Shown piece by piece: positions 26,664 through 34,929 of a stretch of DNA of 62,446 bases (its first letter is position 1; each line of letters starts with the position of its first letter). Made by a program: the position numbers and the translations under genes. Origin of the DNA: Corynebacterium sp. (lineage in GTDB: Bacteria; Actinomycetota; Actinomycetes; Mycobacteriales; Mycobacteriaceae); contig NZ_JALAGY010000018.1 of assembly GCF_022712195.1 (NCBI RefSeq), forward strand, positions 1 through 62,446, in the 5' to 3' direction. The notes under the pieces were generated by a model, which ran no database searches, was not told where the DNA came from, and saw nothing but the letters and a program-made list of their open reading frames with translations.

Positions 26664-27505
26664 GGCTGTTCACTCCCGTGGTCGGTCAGCCGGATGAAGG
26701 TGTCTTCCAGGGTCTGTGCGGTGATCCGCAGGTTCGAGGCACCGCGGTCGAGCAGGTCGCGGGCCAGGGTGTCGGAGTCGGTGGTGGTCACGCTGTGGTG
26801 GCCGTCCAGGTCGTACTCCACGACGACGTCACCGTCGCGCAGCTCGGCCGGGGTGCCGTCGGCGATGACCGTCCCCCTGTCGAGCAGGACGATGCGTTGG
26901 GCGAAGTCCTGCGCCTCCTGCAGGTAGTGGGTGGCGAACAGGACGGTGACCCCGCGGTCCGCCTGCACCCGCATCGACTCCCAGAACCCGTGCCGGTTGG
27001 TCGGGTCCATGCCGGTGGTGGGTTCGTCGAGGATGAGCAGTCCGGGGTCGCCCAGCAGGGCGAGGGCGAATCGCAGCCGTTGCTGCTCGCCGCCGGAGCA
27101 GCGGCCCACCCGTTGCCGGCGCATGTCGGTGAGCTTGGCGTGCTCGAGCACCTCCGCCACGGGGCGGGGGTGTGTCAGCGTCGCGGCGATCATCTTCACG
27201 GTCGCCTCGACGGTCATGTCGGGCAGCAGTCCCCCGGTCTGCATCACCGCCCCGACGTGTTGGCCGGTGACGGCCTGCCGCGGTGTCCCCCCGAAGACCT
27301 CCACGGTGCCTGTGGTGGGTCTGGTCAGTCCGAGGACCAGGTCGATGAGCGTGGTTTTGCCCGCCCCGTTGGGGCCCAGCAGGGCCACGATCTCGCCCCG
27401 GTGCACGGTGAGGTCGACGCCGTCCAGGGCGGTGACCCTGCGGTCTCCGGCGCCCCGGAAGGTCTTGCCGAGCCGTCCTGCCTGTACTGCCGCTGTCGTG
27501 TCCAT
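26660..27505 (-). CDS. ABC exporter ATP-binding protein
   Basis: I start at ATG 27505; an in-frame TTG at 27517 is an alternative. The 281-residue protein has Walker A G-P-N-G-A-G-K-T-T, a Q-loop, the ABC signature region C-S-G-G-E-Q-Q-R, Walker B L-L-I-L-D-E-P-T-T-G-M-D and a switch His. A C-terminal extension resembles DrrA-type drug ATPases. It powers the downstream permease. It is the first gene of the four-gene operon, and its promoter must lie in the short gap 27506-27581 or further upstream. Confidence 0.93.
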   Translation of the reverse strand: MDTTAAVQAGRLGKTFRGAGDRRVTALDGVDLTVHRGEIVALLGPNGAGKTTLIDLVLGLTRPTTGTVEVFGGTPRQAVTGQHVGAVMQTGGLLPDMTVEATVKMIAATLTHPRPVAEVLEHAKLTDMRRQRVGRCSGGEQQRLRFALALLGDPGLLILDEPTTGMDPTNRHGFWESMRVQADRGVTVLFATHYLQEAQDFAQRIVLLDRGTVIADGTPAELRDGDVVVEYDLDGHHSVTTTDSDTLARDLLDRGASNLRITAQTLEDTFIRLTDHGSEQP

Positions 27506-27581
27506 ACCCCCAGCCAACAGCGGTCCCGGGGCCGGTACCCCGCCCCGGTGTCACGGTTGCGCCGTGACAGTTGTCACGGTG

Positions 27582-28358
27582 TCAGCCGGCGATGATCTTG
27601 TTGAACTGGCGGGAGACGGGCGCCGGGGAGAAGCGGGCGGCCAGACGCAGGGCCAGGTCGGGGAAGGACACGGAGTAGTCCTGACGCTGACGCTCGAACC
27701 AGTTCCTCGGGTGCACGGCCTTCCACACCGCGTCGGCGACGTCCTCGGTCCTGATCCGCACGCCGAGCCGCTTGGTGGAGGCCGCCTCGACGTCCGCCAG
27801 CTTGGTCTTGACCCACAGCGGCATGATGTTGACCACGCGGATCCTGTCCTTGCGCCACTCCAGGCTCATGGCCTGGGTGAAGCCGTGGACGTAGAACTTC
27901 GAGGCGGAGTACGGGGTGATGTGCGGCTGGCCGTAGATGCCCGACGCCGACCCCATGGTCACCATGTGCGAGCCCTTGGTCCTCTTCAGGTACGGGTACG
28001 CGGCGCGGGCACCGAAGGTGACACCGGTGCAGTTGATCTCGATCTGCTTGGCGATGAGGCCGGGGGCCTGCTCGGCGATGTCGAGGTCGCCGATGATGCC
28101 GGCGTTGTTGTCGAGGACGTCCAGCTTCCCGCCGGTGTGGGAGGTGAAGTCGGCCAGCGCCTGCTCCCAGGACGCGTAGTCCGTGACGTCGAGACGGCCG
28201 GTGATGATGTCGGGGTACTGCTCCTTGAGCAGTTCAAGGCCCTGCTCGTCGATGTCGTAGGCGCCGACGGTCCAGCCTGCGTCACGGAACTTCAGTGCCA
28301 CTTCGCGGCCGATGCCGGCTGCGCCACCGGAGATGAAAATGCTTTTGTTTTCAGTCAT
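27582..28358 (-). CDS. Short-chain dehydrogenase/reductase
   Basis: The 258-residue protein starts at ATG 28358 (an ATG four codons earlier at 28370 is also possible). It is a classical SDR with cofactor motif G-G-A-A-G-I-G, N-N-A-G, catalytic Ser in MGSASGIYG and Y-S-A-S-K (Tyr/Lys). Such enzymes oxidise or reduce alcohols and ketones with NAD(P)(H). The Asp after strand 2 (AYDID) suggests NAD(H) preference. The substrate is unknown. It is a single gene between the ABC operon and a phosphodiesterase gene. Confidence 0.93.
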   Translation of the reverse strand: MTENKSIFISGGAAGIGREVALKFRDAGWTVGAYDIDEQGLELLKEQYPDIITGRLDVTDYASWEQALADFTSHTGGKLDVLDNNAGIIGDLDIAEQAPGLIAKQIEINCTGVTFGARAAYPYLKRTKGSHMVTMGSASGIYGQPHITPYSASKFYVHGFTQAMSLEWRKDRIRVVNIMPLWVKTKLADVEAASTKRLGVRIRTEDVADAVWKAVHPRNWFERQRQDYSVSFPDLALRLAARFSPAPVSRQFNKIIAG

Positions 28359-28417
28359 GTAGTGCAACATACATCCCCGCCGCGCACCTGTCCGCTGATT
28401 TCTGTATTGAACACTAC

Positions 28418-29416
28418 TTACCTGTAGGCGATGCCCCGGGCGTCGAGGATCTCCGCCAGCCGGGTCGGGTAGTCGGTGATGATCCCGTCGGCGGCCAGGA
28501 AGGCCTCCATGTCGTCGGTCTCGTTGACGGTCCACGGCACCACGCGGAATCCGGCGTCGTGGGCCCGGCCGACGAAGGCGGGGTCGACCGCCTGGAAGTG
28601 GGGGCTGAGCACCTCCACCCCCAGCTCCCGTGCGGCGGTGAGGACGTCGCCGTCGCCGTAGTCCACCGGCCCCAGGTAGGGCGAGTCCGGGGTCCAGGTG
28701 GTGTCGTCCCACAGGGCGACGAGCGGTACCTGCGGGGCGCGTTCGCGCACCAGCGGCAGGGAGGACCAGTCGAAGGACTGCACGGCGATGCGGTCGGTGG
28801 TGCCGGCCTCGTCGGCGGCGTCGAGTATCGCGTCGACGTACTGTGCAGCCGGTGCGGAACGTTCCGGCTGCTCCGCCTCGATCTTGGTCTCGATGTTGAA
28901 GTGCACCTGCGGGTCGCGGGCGGCGAGGTCGAAGACGTCGGCGAGTTGCAGCATCCGGTTGTCACCGGCGTGCTCCGCCTCCGGGTAGTCCGCCAGGGGC
29001 AGGTTGCAGTTCAGGGTCTGCAGCTGGTCCCAGGTGAGGTCGTGGACGTCCTCGCCCACGTACTCCCCGGTGCACTTGTCGGCCTGGACGGAGGCGTCGT
29101 GCCAGACCACGGGCACCCCGTCGCGCGACAGGTGGATGTCCAGTTCCAGGGTGGTCACCCCGAGGTCCAGGGCGTGGTCGAAGGCGGCGCGGGACTCCTC
29201 GGTGTGTTCGCCGCGTCCTCCCCGGTGCGCCTGCAGGTCGAAGGTGGACGGCAGGTTGTCGGTGGGAGAGACCTGCGGCGTCCCGGAACTGCCTGGAACG
29301 GAACTACCTGGAATGGAGCTGCCGGGCAGGTCGGCGGCCACGGCGGCCGGGGCCGCGGCGACCGCCAGTGTGACGAGGGCGGCGAGGGCGGTGAGGGCAC
29401 GGGTGGTGAGGGACAC
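28418..29416 (-). CDS. Secreted glycerophosphodiester phosphodiesterase
   Basis: I start at GTG 29416 because AGGAGA lies 4-6 bp upstream and a signal peptide follows directly. The 332-residue protein has a Sec signal (A-V-A-A-D cleavage region), a short GSSIPGSS linker and a GDPD TIM-barrel domain. The domain shows the catalytic H-R-G-G near residue 64, T-E-E-S, the metal ligand pair E-L-D-I-H and a C-terminal W-T-V-N-E motif. It hydrolyses glycerophosphodiesters (from phospholipids or wall polymers) outside the cell to release glycerol-3-phosphate. It is divergent from the hotdog gene with a palindrome between. Confidence 0.93.
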   Translation of the reverse strand: MSLTTRALTALAALVTLAVAAAPAAVAADLPGSSIPGSSVPGSSGTPQVSPTDNLPSTFDLQAHRGGRGEHTEESRAAFDHALDLGVTTLELDIHLSRDGVPVVWHDASVQADKCTGEYVGEDVHDLTWDQLQTLNCNLPLADYPEAEHAGDNRMLQLADVFDLAARDPQVHFNIETKIEAEQPERSAPAAQYVDAILDAADEAGTTDRIAVQSFDWSSLPLVRERAPQVPLVALWDDTTWTPDSPYLGPVDYGDGDVLTAARELGVEVLSPHFQAVDPAFVGRAHDAGFRVVPWTVNETDDMEAFLAADGIITDYPTRLAEILDARGIAYR

Positions 29417-29531
29417 TGTTCTCCTGGGACGTCGGTTCACGTGACGCCGATGACGGTAGTGCCCCGGCGCACGCTCCGCCGGGCGGACGGAGCGGTGTTC
29501 ACCGGATGTTCGGACAGGTAACACCGAAACG

Positions 29532-29549
29532 TAGGAAACTAGTTTCCTA
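29532..29549. promoter_or_regulatory. Perfect 18-bp palindrome (candidate operator)
   Basis: TAGGAAACTAGTTTCCTA is a perfect 18-bp palindrome ending 2 bp before the GTG of the hotdog gene, in the divergent gap with the phosphodiesterase gene. Its symmetry and place indicate a repressor site, TetR- or MarR-like. The cognate regulator is not evident nearby. Confidence 0.6.
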
Positions 29550-29551
29550 TC

Positions 29552-30016
29552 GTGGTACACACGGGTATGGCCTTCTCACCACGACAGCTCCGCCGTTTCA
29601 TGCAGCTCTGGCCGCCGTACCTCGGCGCCGGGGTGAAGATCAGGGAGTTCGCCGACGACGGTTCCCGCGTCGTCGTGACCCACCGTCCCGGGCGGTTGAC
29701 GAAGAACGCCGTGGGTACGGCGTTCGGCGGCACCATCCTGTCCATGACCGACCCGTTCTACATGCTCGCCTCCATGTCTCGGCTGGGTGGCGGCTACAAC
29801 GTGTGGGACATCCGGGCGGAGGTGGACTTCGTGAAACCCGGCCGCGGCACCATCACCGCCGACATGCGCATCGACGACGCCACCTACGAGCTCATCCGGG
29901 AACGCACCGCGGACGGTGCGAAGTACCTGCACTGGTTCGAGGTCGACGTCACCGACGAGGCCGGCGACACCGTCGCACGGGTCCGCCGGCAGGTCTACTA
30001 CCGCAGGAAGCGCTAG
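29552..30016 (+). CDS. DUF4442 hotdog-fold (thioesterase-like) protein
   Basis: The 154-residue protein shows the DUF4442 pattern: an N-terminal helical segment, then G-T-A-F-G-G-T-I-L-S-M-T-D-P-F (central hotdog helix) and strands ending in R-R-Q-V-Y-Y-R-R-K-R. Proteins of this group resemble acyl-CoA thioesterases, but the catalytic residues are not well defined. The start may be GTG 29552 or ATG 29567. The palindrome directly upstream suggests tight regulation. It is followed tail-to-tail by the methyltransferase gene (8-bp gap). Confidence 0.85.
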   Translation: MVHTGMAFSPRQLRRFMQLWPPYLGAGVKIREFADDGSRVVVTHRPGRLTKNAVGTAFGGTILSMTDPFYMLASMSRLGGGYNVWDIRAEVDFVKPGRGTITADMRIDDATYELIRERTADGAKYLHWFEVDVTDEAGDTVARVRRQVYYRRKR

Positions 30017-30024
30017 ACCCCCGG

Positions 30025-31062
30025 TCAGGCCCCCAGCCGCCACAGCGAGGTGACCTCGCGGGAACGCGCGACGTGCAGCGGGTCGTCGGCGTCCCGCACC
30101 TTCGGGTGCCGCGGTGCGGTGTCCTCGCGCCCGAGGATGCGCAGACCACCGTCGGCGATCCACCCCTCCAACTGCTCCCGCGTGCGCAGTCCCAGGTGTT
30201 CGGCGAGGTCGGAGAGCACCAGCCACCCCTCGCCGCCGTCGGTGAGGTGGTCGGCGAGCCCGGCGAGGTAGCGCCGCAGCGCGCCGGACCCGGCGTCGTA
30301 GATGCCCAGTTCCAGGTCAGAGGTCGGCGTGCCCGGCAGCCACGGCGGGTTGAACACCACCACGTCGGCGCGGTGGGCCTCCGGCCACAGGTCGGCCTCG
30401 ACCACCCGGGCGTCGCACCCAAGTCGCTCCAGGTTGCGCCGGGCGCACTCCACCGCCCGCGGGCTGACGTCCGTCGCCGTCACCGACGCCCCGTGGCGTG
30501 CCAGGACGGCGGCGAGGACGCCGGTGCCCGTCCCGATCTCCAGGACTCCGCGCCCGGCGACCCGGTCGGCGTCACCGGCGAGCCCGGCGACCAGGCCGAC
30601 GTACTCGCTGCGTGTCGGGGAGAAGACACCGTAGTCCGGGTACACGCGGTCGCCGAGTTCCTCGACCCACACGCCGCGCCGGTGCCACTGCCACGCCCCG
30701 AGCACGCCCTGCAGTTCGGTGAAGGGGACCGTCCGCGGCCCGGCGGTCCCGTAGGCGTGCCGGCACGCGTCGCGGACGTCCGGGGCCCGGCGCAGGTCCA
30801 GGGAGAGGTCCTCCCCCAGTTCGACGAGGACGCGGCCCAGGACGTCCGCCCGTTCGGCGCGTTCGGCGCGCTGCCGGAGGAACAGGGTCGCCGCGTCCTG
30901 CGGGGCCCGTGTTCTCCTCTTCCGCCCGGCCAGCCGGCGGTCGACGGCCTTGAGCAGCTGACGGCCGTTGTGGAAGTCCCCCGTCCAGAGCAGCGACCCT
31001 CCGGTGCGCAGGTGGCGCAGCGCCTGGTCGGCGGTGGTCGTGTCGTCCGCGATCTCGGTCAT
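30025..31062 (-). CDS. SAM-dependent methyltransferase (HemK/RsmC-like, N-P-P-W motif)
   Basis: The 345-residue protein has an N-terminal accessory domain (~1-150, DUF7059-like) and a class I methyltransferase domain with L-E-I-G-T-G-T-G-V-L (SAM binding, ~178) and catalytic N-P-P-W (~245). The latter is characteristic of N-methyltransferases acting on Gln or on guanine/adenine in RNA or protein. It resembles mycobacterial class I methyltransferases of the PrmC/RsmC group. The exact target (ribosomal RNA, release factor or other) is unknown. It is divergent from the SGNH hydrolase gene. Confidence 0.88.
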   Translation of the reverse strand: MTEIADDTTTADQALRHLRTGGSLLWTGDFHNGRQLLKAVDRRLAGRKRRTRAPQDAATLFLRQRAERAERADVLGRVLVELGEDLSLDLRRAPDVRDACRHAYGTAGPRTVPFTELQGVLGAWQWHRRGVWVEELGDRVYPDYGVFSPTRSEYVGLVAGLAGDADRVAGRGVLEIGTGTGVLAAVLARHGASVTATDVSPRAVECARRNLERLGCDARVVEADLWPEAHRADVVVFNPPWLPGTPTSDLELGIYDAGSGALRRYLAGLADHLTDGGEGWLVLSDLAEHLGLRTREQLEGWIADGGLRILGREDTAPRHPKVRDADDPLHVARSREVTSLWRLGA

Positions 31063-31142
31063 ACCGGTGATTCTCCCACGTCCGGCGATATTCTCCGAGT
31101 GGAAAGTAACGGTACGTCACATTAGGGCGATGACATTGCCTA

Positions 31143-31162
31143 GACTGTTTCTGACTGTTTCA
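31143..31162 (+). repeat. Tandem 10-bp repeat in the promoter region of the SGNH hydrolase gene
   Basis: GACTGTTTCT is followed directly by GACTGTTTCA, and a related TGACTGCGTTTC lies ~20 bp on (31182). They lie 47-66 bp before the start codon, near or just downstream of a TAGACT -10-like hexamer (31141). A regulator site or leader element is possible. Confidence 0.4.
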
Positions 31163-31208
31163 CACCTGCGCAGACGACCCCTGACTGCGTTTCGAGAGGA
31201 CGAACGAC

Positions 31209-32102
31209 GTGACGACCCGCAAAGACACCCGTACATCCAGGCCCCGCCGCCGCTTCGCCCGGACCGTCCGCGCCGGTGCACTGGCGGTCGCCGGCGCACT
31301 GTCCGTGGGCCTCGGTGCCCTCGTCGGCGCACCGGCCGCCACCGCCGCACCTGCCGGCAACGTCGTCATCATGGGCGACTCCTACGCCGCGAACCCGGAC
31401 CAGTACTACAACACGCTGCGCGGCATCGACGGCTTCGTGCCCGACAACTACCCCGTCACCGGCAACTGCCTGCAGGCTCCGAACAACTGGCCGCGCCTGA
31501 TGCAGCAGCGCCACGGCCTCGCCGTGAACGACTGGTCCTGCTCCGGCATGACCTCGCACAGCGCCCTGGGCCGCATCGACCGCGCGGTGAACGCCGGCGA
31601 CATCCACCGCGGCACCCGCACCGTGGTGCTGAACTACGGCATGAACAACTTCGGCCCCGGTGGCCGGGACAACGGCGCGGACTTCCTGAACCCCGGTGAC
31701 GTGCGCAACCGCTACCTCTCCGACGTGCGTGCCGCCGCCGCCAAGGTGCGCGCCGCCGCCCCCGGCGCGAAGATCGTGATGGCCGGCCAGATGGCCATCA
31801 CCTCGAACGGGATGTTCTGCTTCGCCAACGTCGTCCCGGACTTCCCCGCGGGCCTGCCGATCCCGGTGCTCGCCGACGTGGAGAAGTGGCTGCGCGGCAA
31901 CCAGCAGGAGGCGGCCCGCCAGATCGGTGCGTCCTTCGTGGACCTGAAGACCGAGACCGCCGGCAACGCGACCTGCTCGCCCGACCGGAACCGCTACGTG
32001 GCCGGGATCCTGGACACCACCACCCCGAACTACAACATGATGATCCACCCGTCGCTGAAGGGCTCCACCTACATCGCCGACCGGATGTCCCGCGCCGTCT
32101 AG
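31209..32102 (+). CDS. Secreted SGNH/GDSL-family hydrolase
   Basis: The 297-residue protein has a twin-arginine-rich N terminus (R-P-R-R-R-F region), a hydrophobic core and an A-T-A-A-P cleavage site near residue 47, so it is exported. Block I G-D-S-Y (Ser58), a G-M-N-N-F-G block and C-terminal M-M-I-H-P-S give the Ser, Asn and His of SGNH hydrolases. Four cysteines suggest disulfides. Likely an extracellular esterase or lipase; corynebacterial homologues may act on mycolate or acyl esters. The stop codon abuts the next ATG directly. Confidence 0.9.
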   Translation: MTTRKDTRTSRPRRRFARTVRAGALAVAGALSVGLGALVGAPAATAAPAGNVVIMGDSYAANPDQYYNTLRGIDGFVPDNYPVTGNCLQAPNNWPRLMQQRHGLAVNDWSCSGMTSHSALGRIDRAVNAGDIHRGTRTVVLNYGMNNFGPGGRDNGADFLNPGDVRNRYLSDVRAAAAKVRAAAPGAKIVMAGQMAITSNGMFCFANVVPDFPAGLPIPVLADVEKWLRGNQQEAARQIGASFVDLKTETAGNATCSPDRNRYVAGILDTTTPNYNMMIHPSLKGSTYIADRMSRAV

Positions 32103-33095
32103 ATGCGCCCCCTCCTCGAGGCACGACTGGTCGCACAACGGCTGCTCACCCCGGCGGACTCCGCCGTCGGTCTCCTCGAGGCCATGGGACCCGTGCAGGG
32201 CCAGGACCTGACGGGGGTGCTCAGCTCCCTCGCCCTGCGACTGCTGCCGGGCACGGACGTGCGCGGCGCCTTCACCGCCGGTGATCTCGTGCGCGGCTAC
32301 CCGATGCGTTCCACCGTGTTCGCGGTGCCCGCCCGGGACGTCGGCTGGATCACCGAACTGTGCGCCGGCCGGCAGCGCCGCGAGTCCGCCCGCCGCTGGG
32401 AGAAGGAGGGGCTCAGCCCGGCGGAGGTGGCCCGGGCCCACGACGTCTTCCTCACCTCCCCCGGCCTGACCCGCAGCGCCCTCGGCGACCTGTGGGCCCG
32501 CCACGGCTTCCCGGACCACACCGGGTTCCGGTACCTGATGATCCGGGACATGATGCTGCACGGCACGGCGGTCTACGGACCGTTCGACGGTGCCGACCAG
32601 CTCATCGTTCCCGCACCGCAGGTCCCCTACACCGGGGACCGCTCCCCCGCCGCGGAACTGCTCCTGCGCTACCTCACCGGCCACGGCCCGGCGGACCTGA
32701 GGGACTTCGCGTGGTGGACGAAGCTGCCGCAGCGGACGGTGAAGGAGGCCTTCGCCGAGATCGCCGACGAGGTGGAGACCACCGACGGCCTGCACCACCG
32801 TCCGGGACTGTACGACGAGGTCGCGGCGGTGGGGCGTCGGGCGCACGGGACCTTCGCCCTGCCCGCCTTCGACGAGGTGATGCTGGGGTACCGTGACCGG
32901 TCGGTCTACCTGTCCCCCTCCCACCACGAGCAGGTGGCGCCGGGCAACCGCGGGGTGTTCCGCAGGACGGTGGTGCGCGGCGGGCGGTTCGTGGCCACCT
33001 GGTCGGCGGCGGGGGTGGAGCCGCTCGTCCCGTTGAGCGCCACCGCCGCGCGCGAGGTCACCCGCGCGGTGCGGAACTACCCGCGAGTCCCGTGA
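32103..33095 (+). CDS. Winged-helix AlkZ-like (HTH_42) protein
   Basis: The 330-residue protein belongs by pattern to the winged-helix DNA-binding family that includes the DNA glycosylase AlkZ. It shows the N-terminal R-L-V-A-Q-R-L-L region, a P-V-Q-G-Q-D-L segment (AlkZ uses a QxQ motif, here Q-G-Q), R-S-T-V-F-A-V-P and a C-terminal P-A-F-D-E-V-M-L-G-Y-R-D-R-S. AlkZ unhooks interstrand DNA crosslinks, but many paralogues are uncharacterised. The gene starts 1 nt after the SGNH stop, suggesting co-transcription, and overlaps the convergent TetR gene by 38 bp. Confidence 0.85.
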   Translation: MRPLLEARLVAQRLLTPADSAVGLLEAMGPVQGQDLTGVLSSLALRLLPGTDVRGAFTAGDLVRGYPMRSTVFAVPARDVGWITELCAGRQRRESARRWEKEGLSPAEVARAHDVFLTSPGLTRSALGDLWARHGFPDHTGFRYLMIRDMMLHGTAVYGPFDGADQLIVPAPQVPYTGDRSPAAELLLRYLTGHGPADLRDFAWWTKLPQRTVKEAFAEIADEVETTDGLHHRPGLYDEVAAVGRRAHGTFALPAFDEVMLGYRDRSVYLSPSHHEQVAPGNRGVFRRTVVRGGRFVATWSAAGVEPLVPLSATAAREVTRAVRNYPRVP

Positions 33096-33633
33096 TGAAG
33101 GTGTCGACCAGCCACTCCGCCTGACCGGGGGCGAAGCTCTCCGCCCGTTCCGGCATGGGGCGTGAGACCGCCGCCACCCCGAGGTGGAAGCGCCAGGCGG
33201 TCAGCCCGGGCTCCACGAACCCGCAGTCCGCGGCGAGGTCCAGGATGCCCCGGTAGGCGGCGAGGAACCGCCGGCGGAGTGGTTCGGTGTCGACCCACAC
33301 CGGGCTGTCCACGGGGGTGACGGCGACGGTCTGCCCGGCGAGGGCGGCGAGTTTCAGGTCCGCGATCTCGTGGACGAAGCTGCGCCAGGTCCCCCAGGTC
33401 CCGTCCCAGCCGTCGGTGTAGCGGCGGATGATCGTCACGACACGCTCGGCGATGTCCTCGATCAGGCCGGTGACCAGGTCGTCGCGGGTGGGAAAGTGCC
33501 GGTAGAGGGTGCCGATGCCCACGCCGGCCTCCGCCGCGACGGTGCGCAGCGGCACGTCCGGCCCGTGGAGGGCGAACAGGTCCCAGGTGGCGGCGATCAG
33601 CGCCGCCCGTTTCTCCCGTGCGTCCGACCGCAT
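33058..33633 (-). CDS. TetR-family transcriptional repressor
   Basis: The start is ATG 33633, 6 bp behind GGGGAG; other in-frame ATGs upstream lack spacing. The 191-residue protein has an N-terminal TetR helix-turn-helix (V-P-L-R-T-V-A-A-E-A-G-V-G-I-G-T-L-Y-R-H-F-P) and a helical ligand domain. It is divergent from a membrane protein gene, with an inverted repeat between (33671-33690), so it most likely represses that gene and itself. The inducer is unknown. Confidence 0.93.
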   Translation of the reverse strand: MRSDAREKRAALIAATWDLFALHGPDVPLRTVAAEAGVGIGTLYRHFPTRDDLVTGLIEDIAERVVTIIRRYTDGWDGTWGTWRSFVHEIADLKLAALAGQTVAVTPVDSPVWVDTEPLRRRFLAAYRGILDLAADCGFVEPGLTAWRFHLGVAAVSRPMPERAESFAPGQAEWLVDTFITGLAGSSAPRG

Positions 33634-33670
33634 CGGCATCTCCCCTTGCATCTCGGTAACCGGAGTATTA

Positions 33671-33690
33671 CGCTCCACAAAAACGGAGCG
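33671..33690. promoter_or_regulatory. Inverted repeat in the tetR-membrane protein gap (candidate TetR operator)
   Basis: CGCTCC (33671-33676) and GGAGCG (33685-33690) form an inverted repeat with an 8-bp AT-rich centre, 38 bp upstream of the tetR start. Position and symmetry fit the autoregulatory operator of the neighbouring TetR protein. Confidence 0.6.
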
Positions 33691-33729
33691 ATGTGTTCCG
33701 TTTGCCACGCTACCATGCAGGAGCCCCCC

Positions 33730-34638
33730 GTGAAGACCTCACTCACCCTCGGCGGCATCATCCTCGGCCTCACCGCCGCCGTCACCCTGATGCTGCTCTC
33801 CTTCCTCGCCCCGTCGATGAACTCCGGCCCCGACGGGATCCCCGTCGCCGTGTCCGCACCGGACCCGGTGGTCGCGAAACTCAGTGCGACGGCGGACGTC
33901 ACCACCTACGACGACCCGTCGGACGCCCGGCAGGCCGTCCTCGACCGGGACGCCGTCGGCGCGGTCACCGTCGGCCCGGACGGGGCCACCGTCTACACCG
34001 CGTCCGGCGCCGGACAGCCGTACACCCAGGTCCTGACCGGGATCGCCGACGGGATGGACGCCACGGTCGAGGACGTCGCACCCACCACACAGGACGATCC
34101 GAACGCCGGCGGACTCAACGCCCTGGCGCTCCCCCTCGCGTTCGGGGGCATGGTGTCCGCCGCGGTGCTGTCGATGACGATGAAGGACCGCCGCCTGCTG
34201 CGCGTCCTCGGGTCGGCGGGGTTCTCCGTGGCGGCCGGCCTGGCCGTGGGTGCGGTCCTGCAGTTCGGTTTCGGCACGTTCGACGGGAACTACTGGGAGA
34301 CGGCGGCCGTGCTCGCACTCGGCGTGGCCGGGACGTCACTGTTCGTGCTCGGCCTGGAGGCGCTGCTCGGCGTCCCCGGTCTGGCCGTAGGTGCCGTGCT
34401 GACGCTCTTCGTGTCCAACCCCCTGTCCGGCATCGCCACCGGGTGGCAGTGGCTGCCGTCCCCCTGGGGTGCCGTCGGCCAGTACATGCCGATCGGCGCC
34501 GCCGGGAACGCCACCAGGTCGGTGGCGTTCTTCGACGGCGCCGGAATGGCCCACTCCGTGTGGGTCCTGGTCGCCTGGGTGGCGGTCGGCGTGGCCTTGG
34601 TCGGCGCCTCAGCGCTGAGGGGCCGACGCGGCGCCTGA
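33730..34638 (+). CDS. Membrane protein (six-helix, ABC-2/YhgE-like), TetR-regulated
   Basis: I choose GTG 33730 (CAGGAG 6 bp upstream); an ATG at 33715 is the alternative. The 302-residue protein has an N-terminal helix, an extracytoplasmic domain of ~100 residues (~30-135) and five further helices, ending in A-L-R-G-R-R-G. This layout resembles ABC-2-type or YhgE/Pip-like permeases, but no ATPase is encoded beside it. Pairing with a divergent TetR suggests a stress- or drug-inducible envelope function. The function is not assigned. Confidence 0.85.
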   Translation: MKTSLTLGGIILGLTAAVTLMLLSFLAPSMNSGPDGIPVAVSAPDPVVAKLSATADVTTYDDPSDARQAVLDRDAVGAVTVGPDGATVYTASGAGQPYTQVLTGIADGMDATVEDVAPTTQDDPNAGGLNALALPLAFGGMVSAAVLSMTMKDRRLLRVLGSAGFSVAAGLAVGAVLQFGFGTFDGNYWETAAVLALGVAGTSLFVLGLEALLGVPGLAVGAVLTLFVSNPLSGIATGWQWLPSPWGAVGQYMPIGAAGNATRSVAFFDGAGMAHSVWVLVAWVAVGVALVGASALRGRRGA

Positions 34639-34830
34639 TCAGTTGGCGGCGGCCTCTGCCCCGTCGGCGCCCTGCAGGACGGATGAGCCGGCGCTGCTCA
34701 GGTCGATGGCCGAGGAACCGAGCTCCAGGGCGGAGGAACCGATGCCGACCGGGTTGCCGGTGGCGACCGACGAGCCGAGGCCGATGAGCGAGGACAGGAG
34801 GTTGACGAGGGGTTCGAGGAGGGCATCCAT
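34639..34830 (-). CDS. Small Gly/Ser-rich peptide 1 (63 aa), possible porin-like or surface peptide
   Basis: A 63-residue peptide behind a clear AAAGG ribosome site, with no signal peptide. The first ~18 residues form an amphipathic, hydrophobic stretch (LLEPLVNLLSSLIGLGSS). The rest is a repeat of short units such as GSSALELGSS and SAIDLSSAGSS. A paralogue lies 99 bp upstream on the same strand, with a 25-bp DNA segment (34718-34742) matching 35045-35069 at 24 positions. Size, tandem arrangement and lack of a signal peptide recall the PorA/PorH channel peptides of corynebacteria, which are exported without cleavage and O-mycolated on Ser. There is no clear sequence homology, so this is inference. 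Confidence 0.75.
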   Translation of the reverse strand: MDALLEPLVNLLSSLIGLGSSVATGNPVGIGSSALELGSSAIDLSSAGSSVLQGADGAEAAAN

Positions 34831-34929
34831 GGTGGACCTTTCGTGGGAGGGGTGCCAGCGGTCGCTGTACGGCCACTACTTTAGGCAACCCTTCCCCCGC
34901 CGCAACAGGAACGCCGCGGCTACCCCCGG

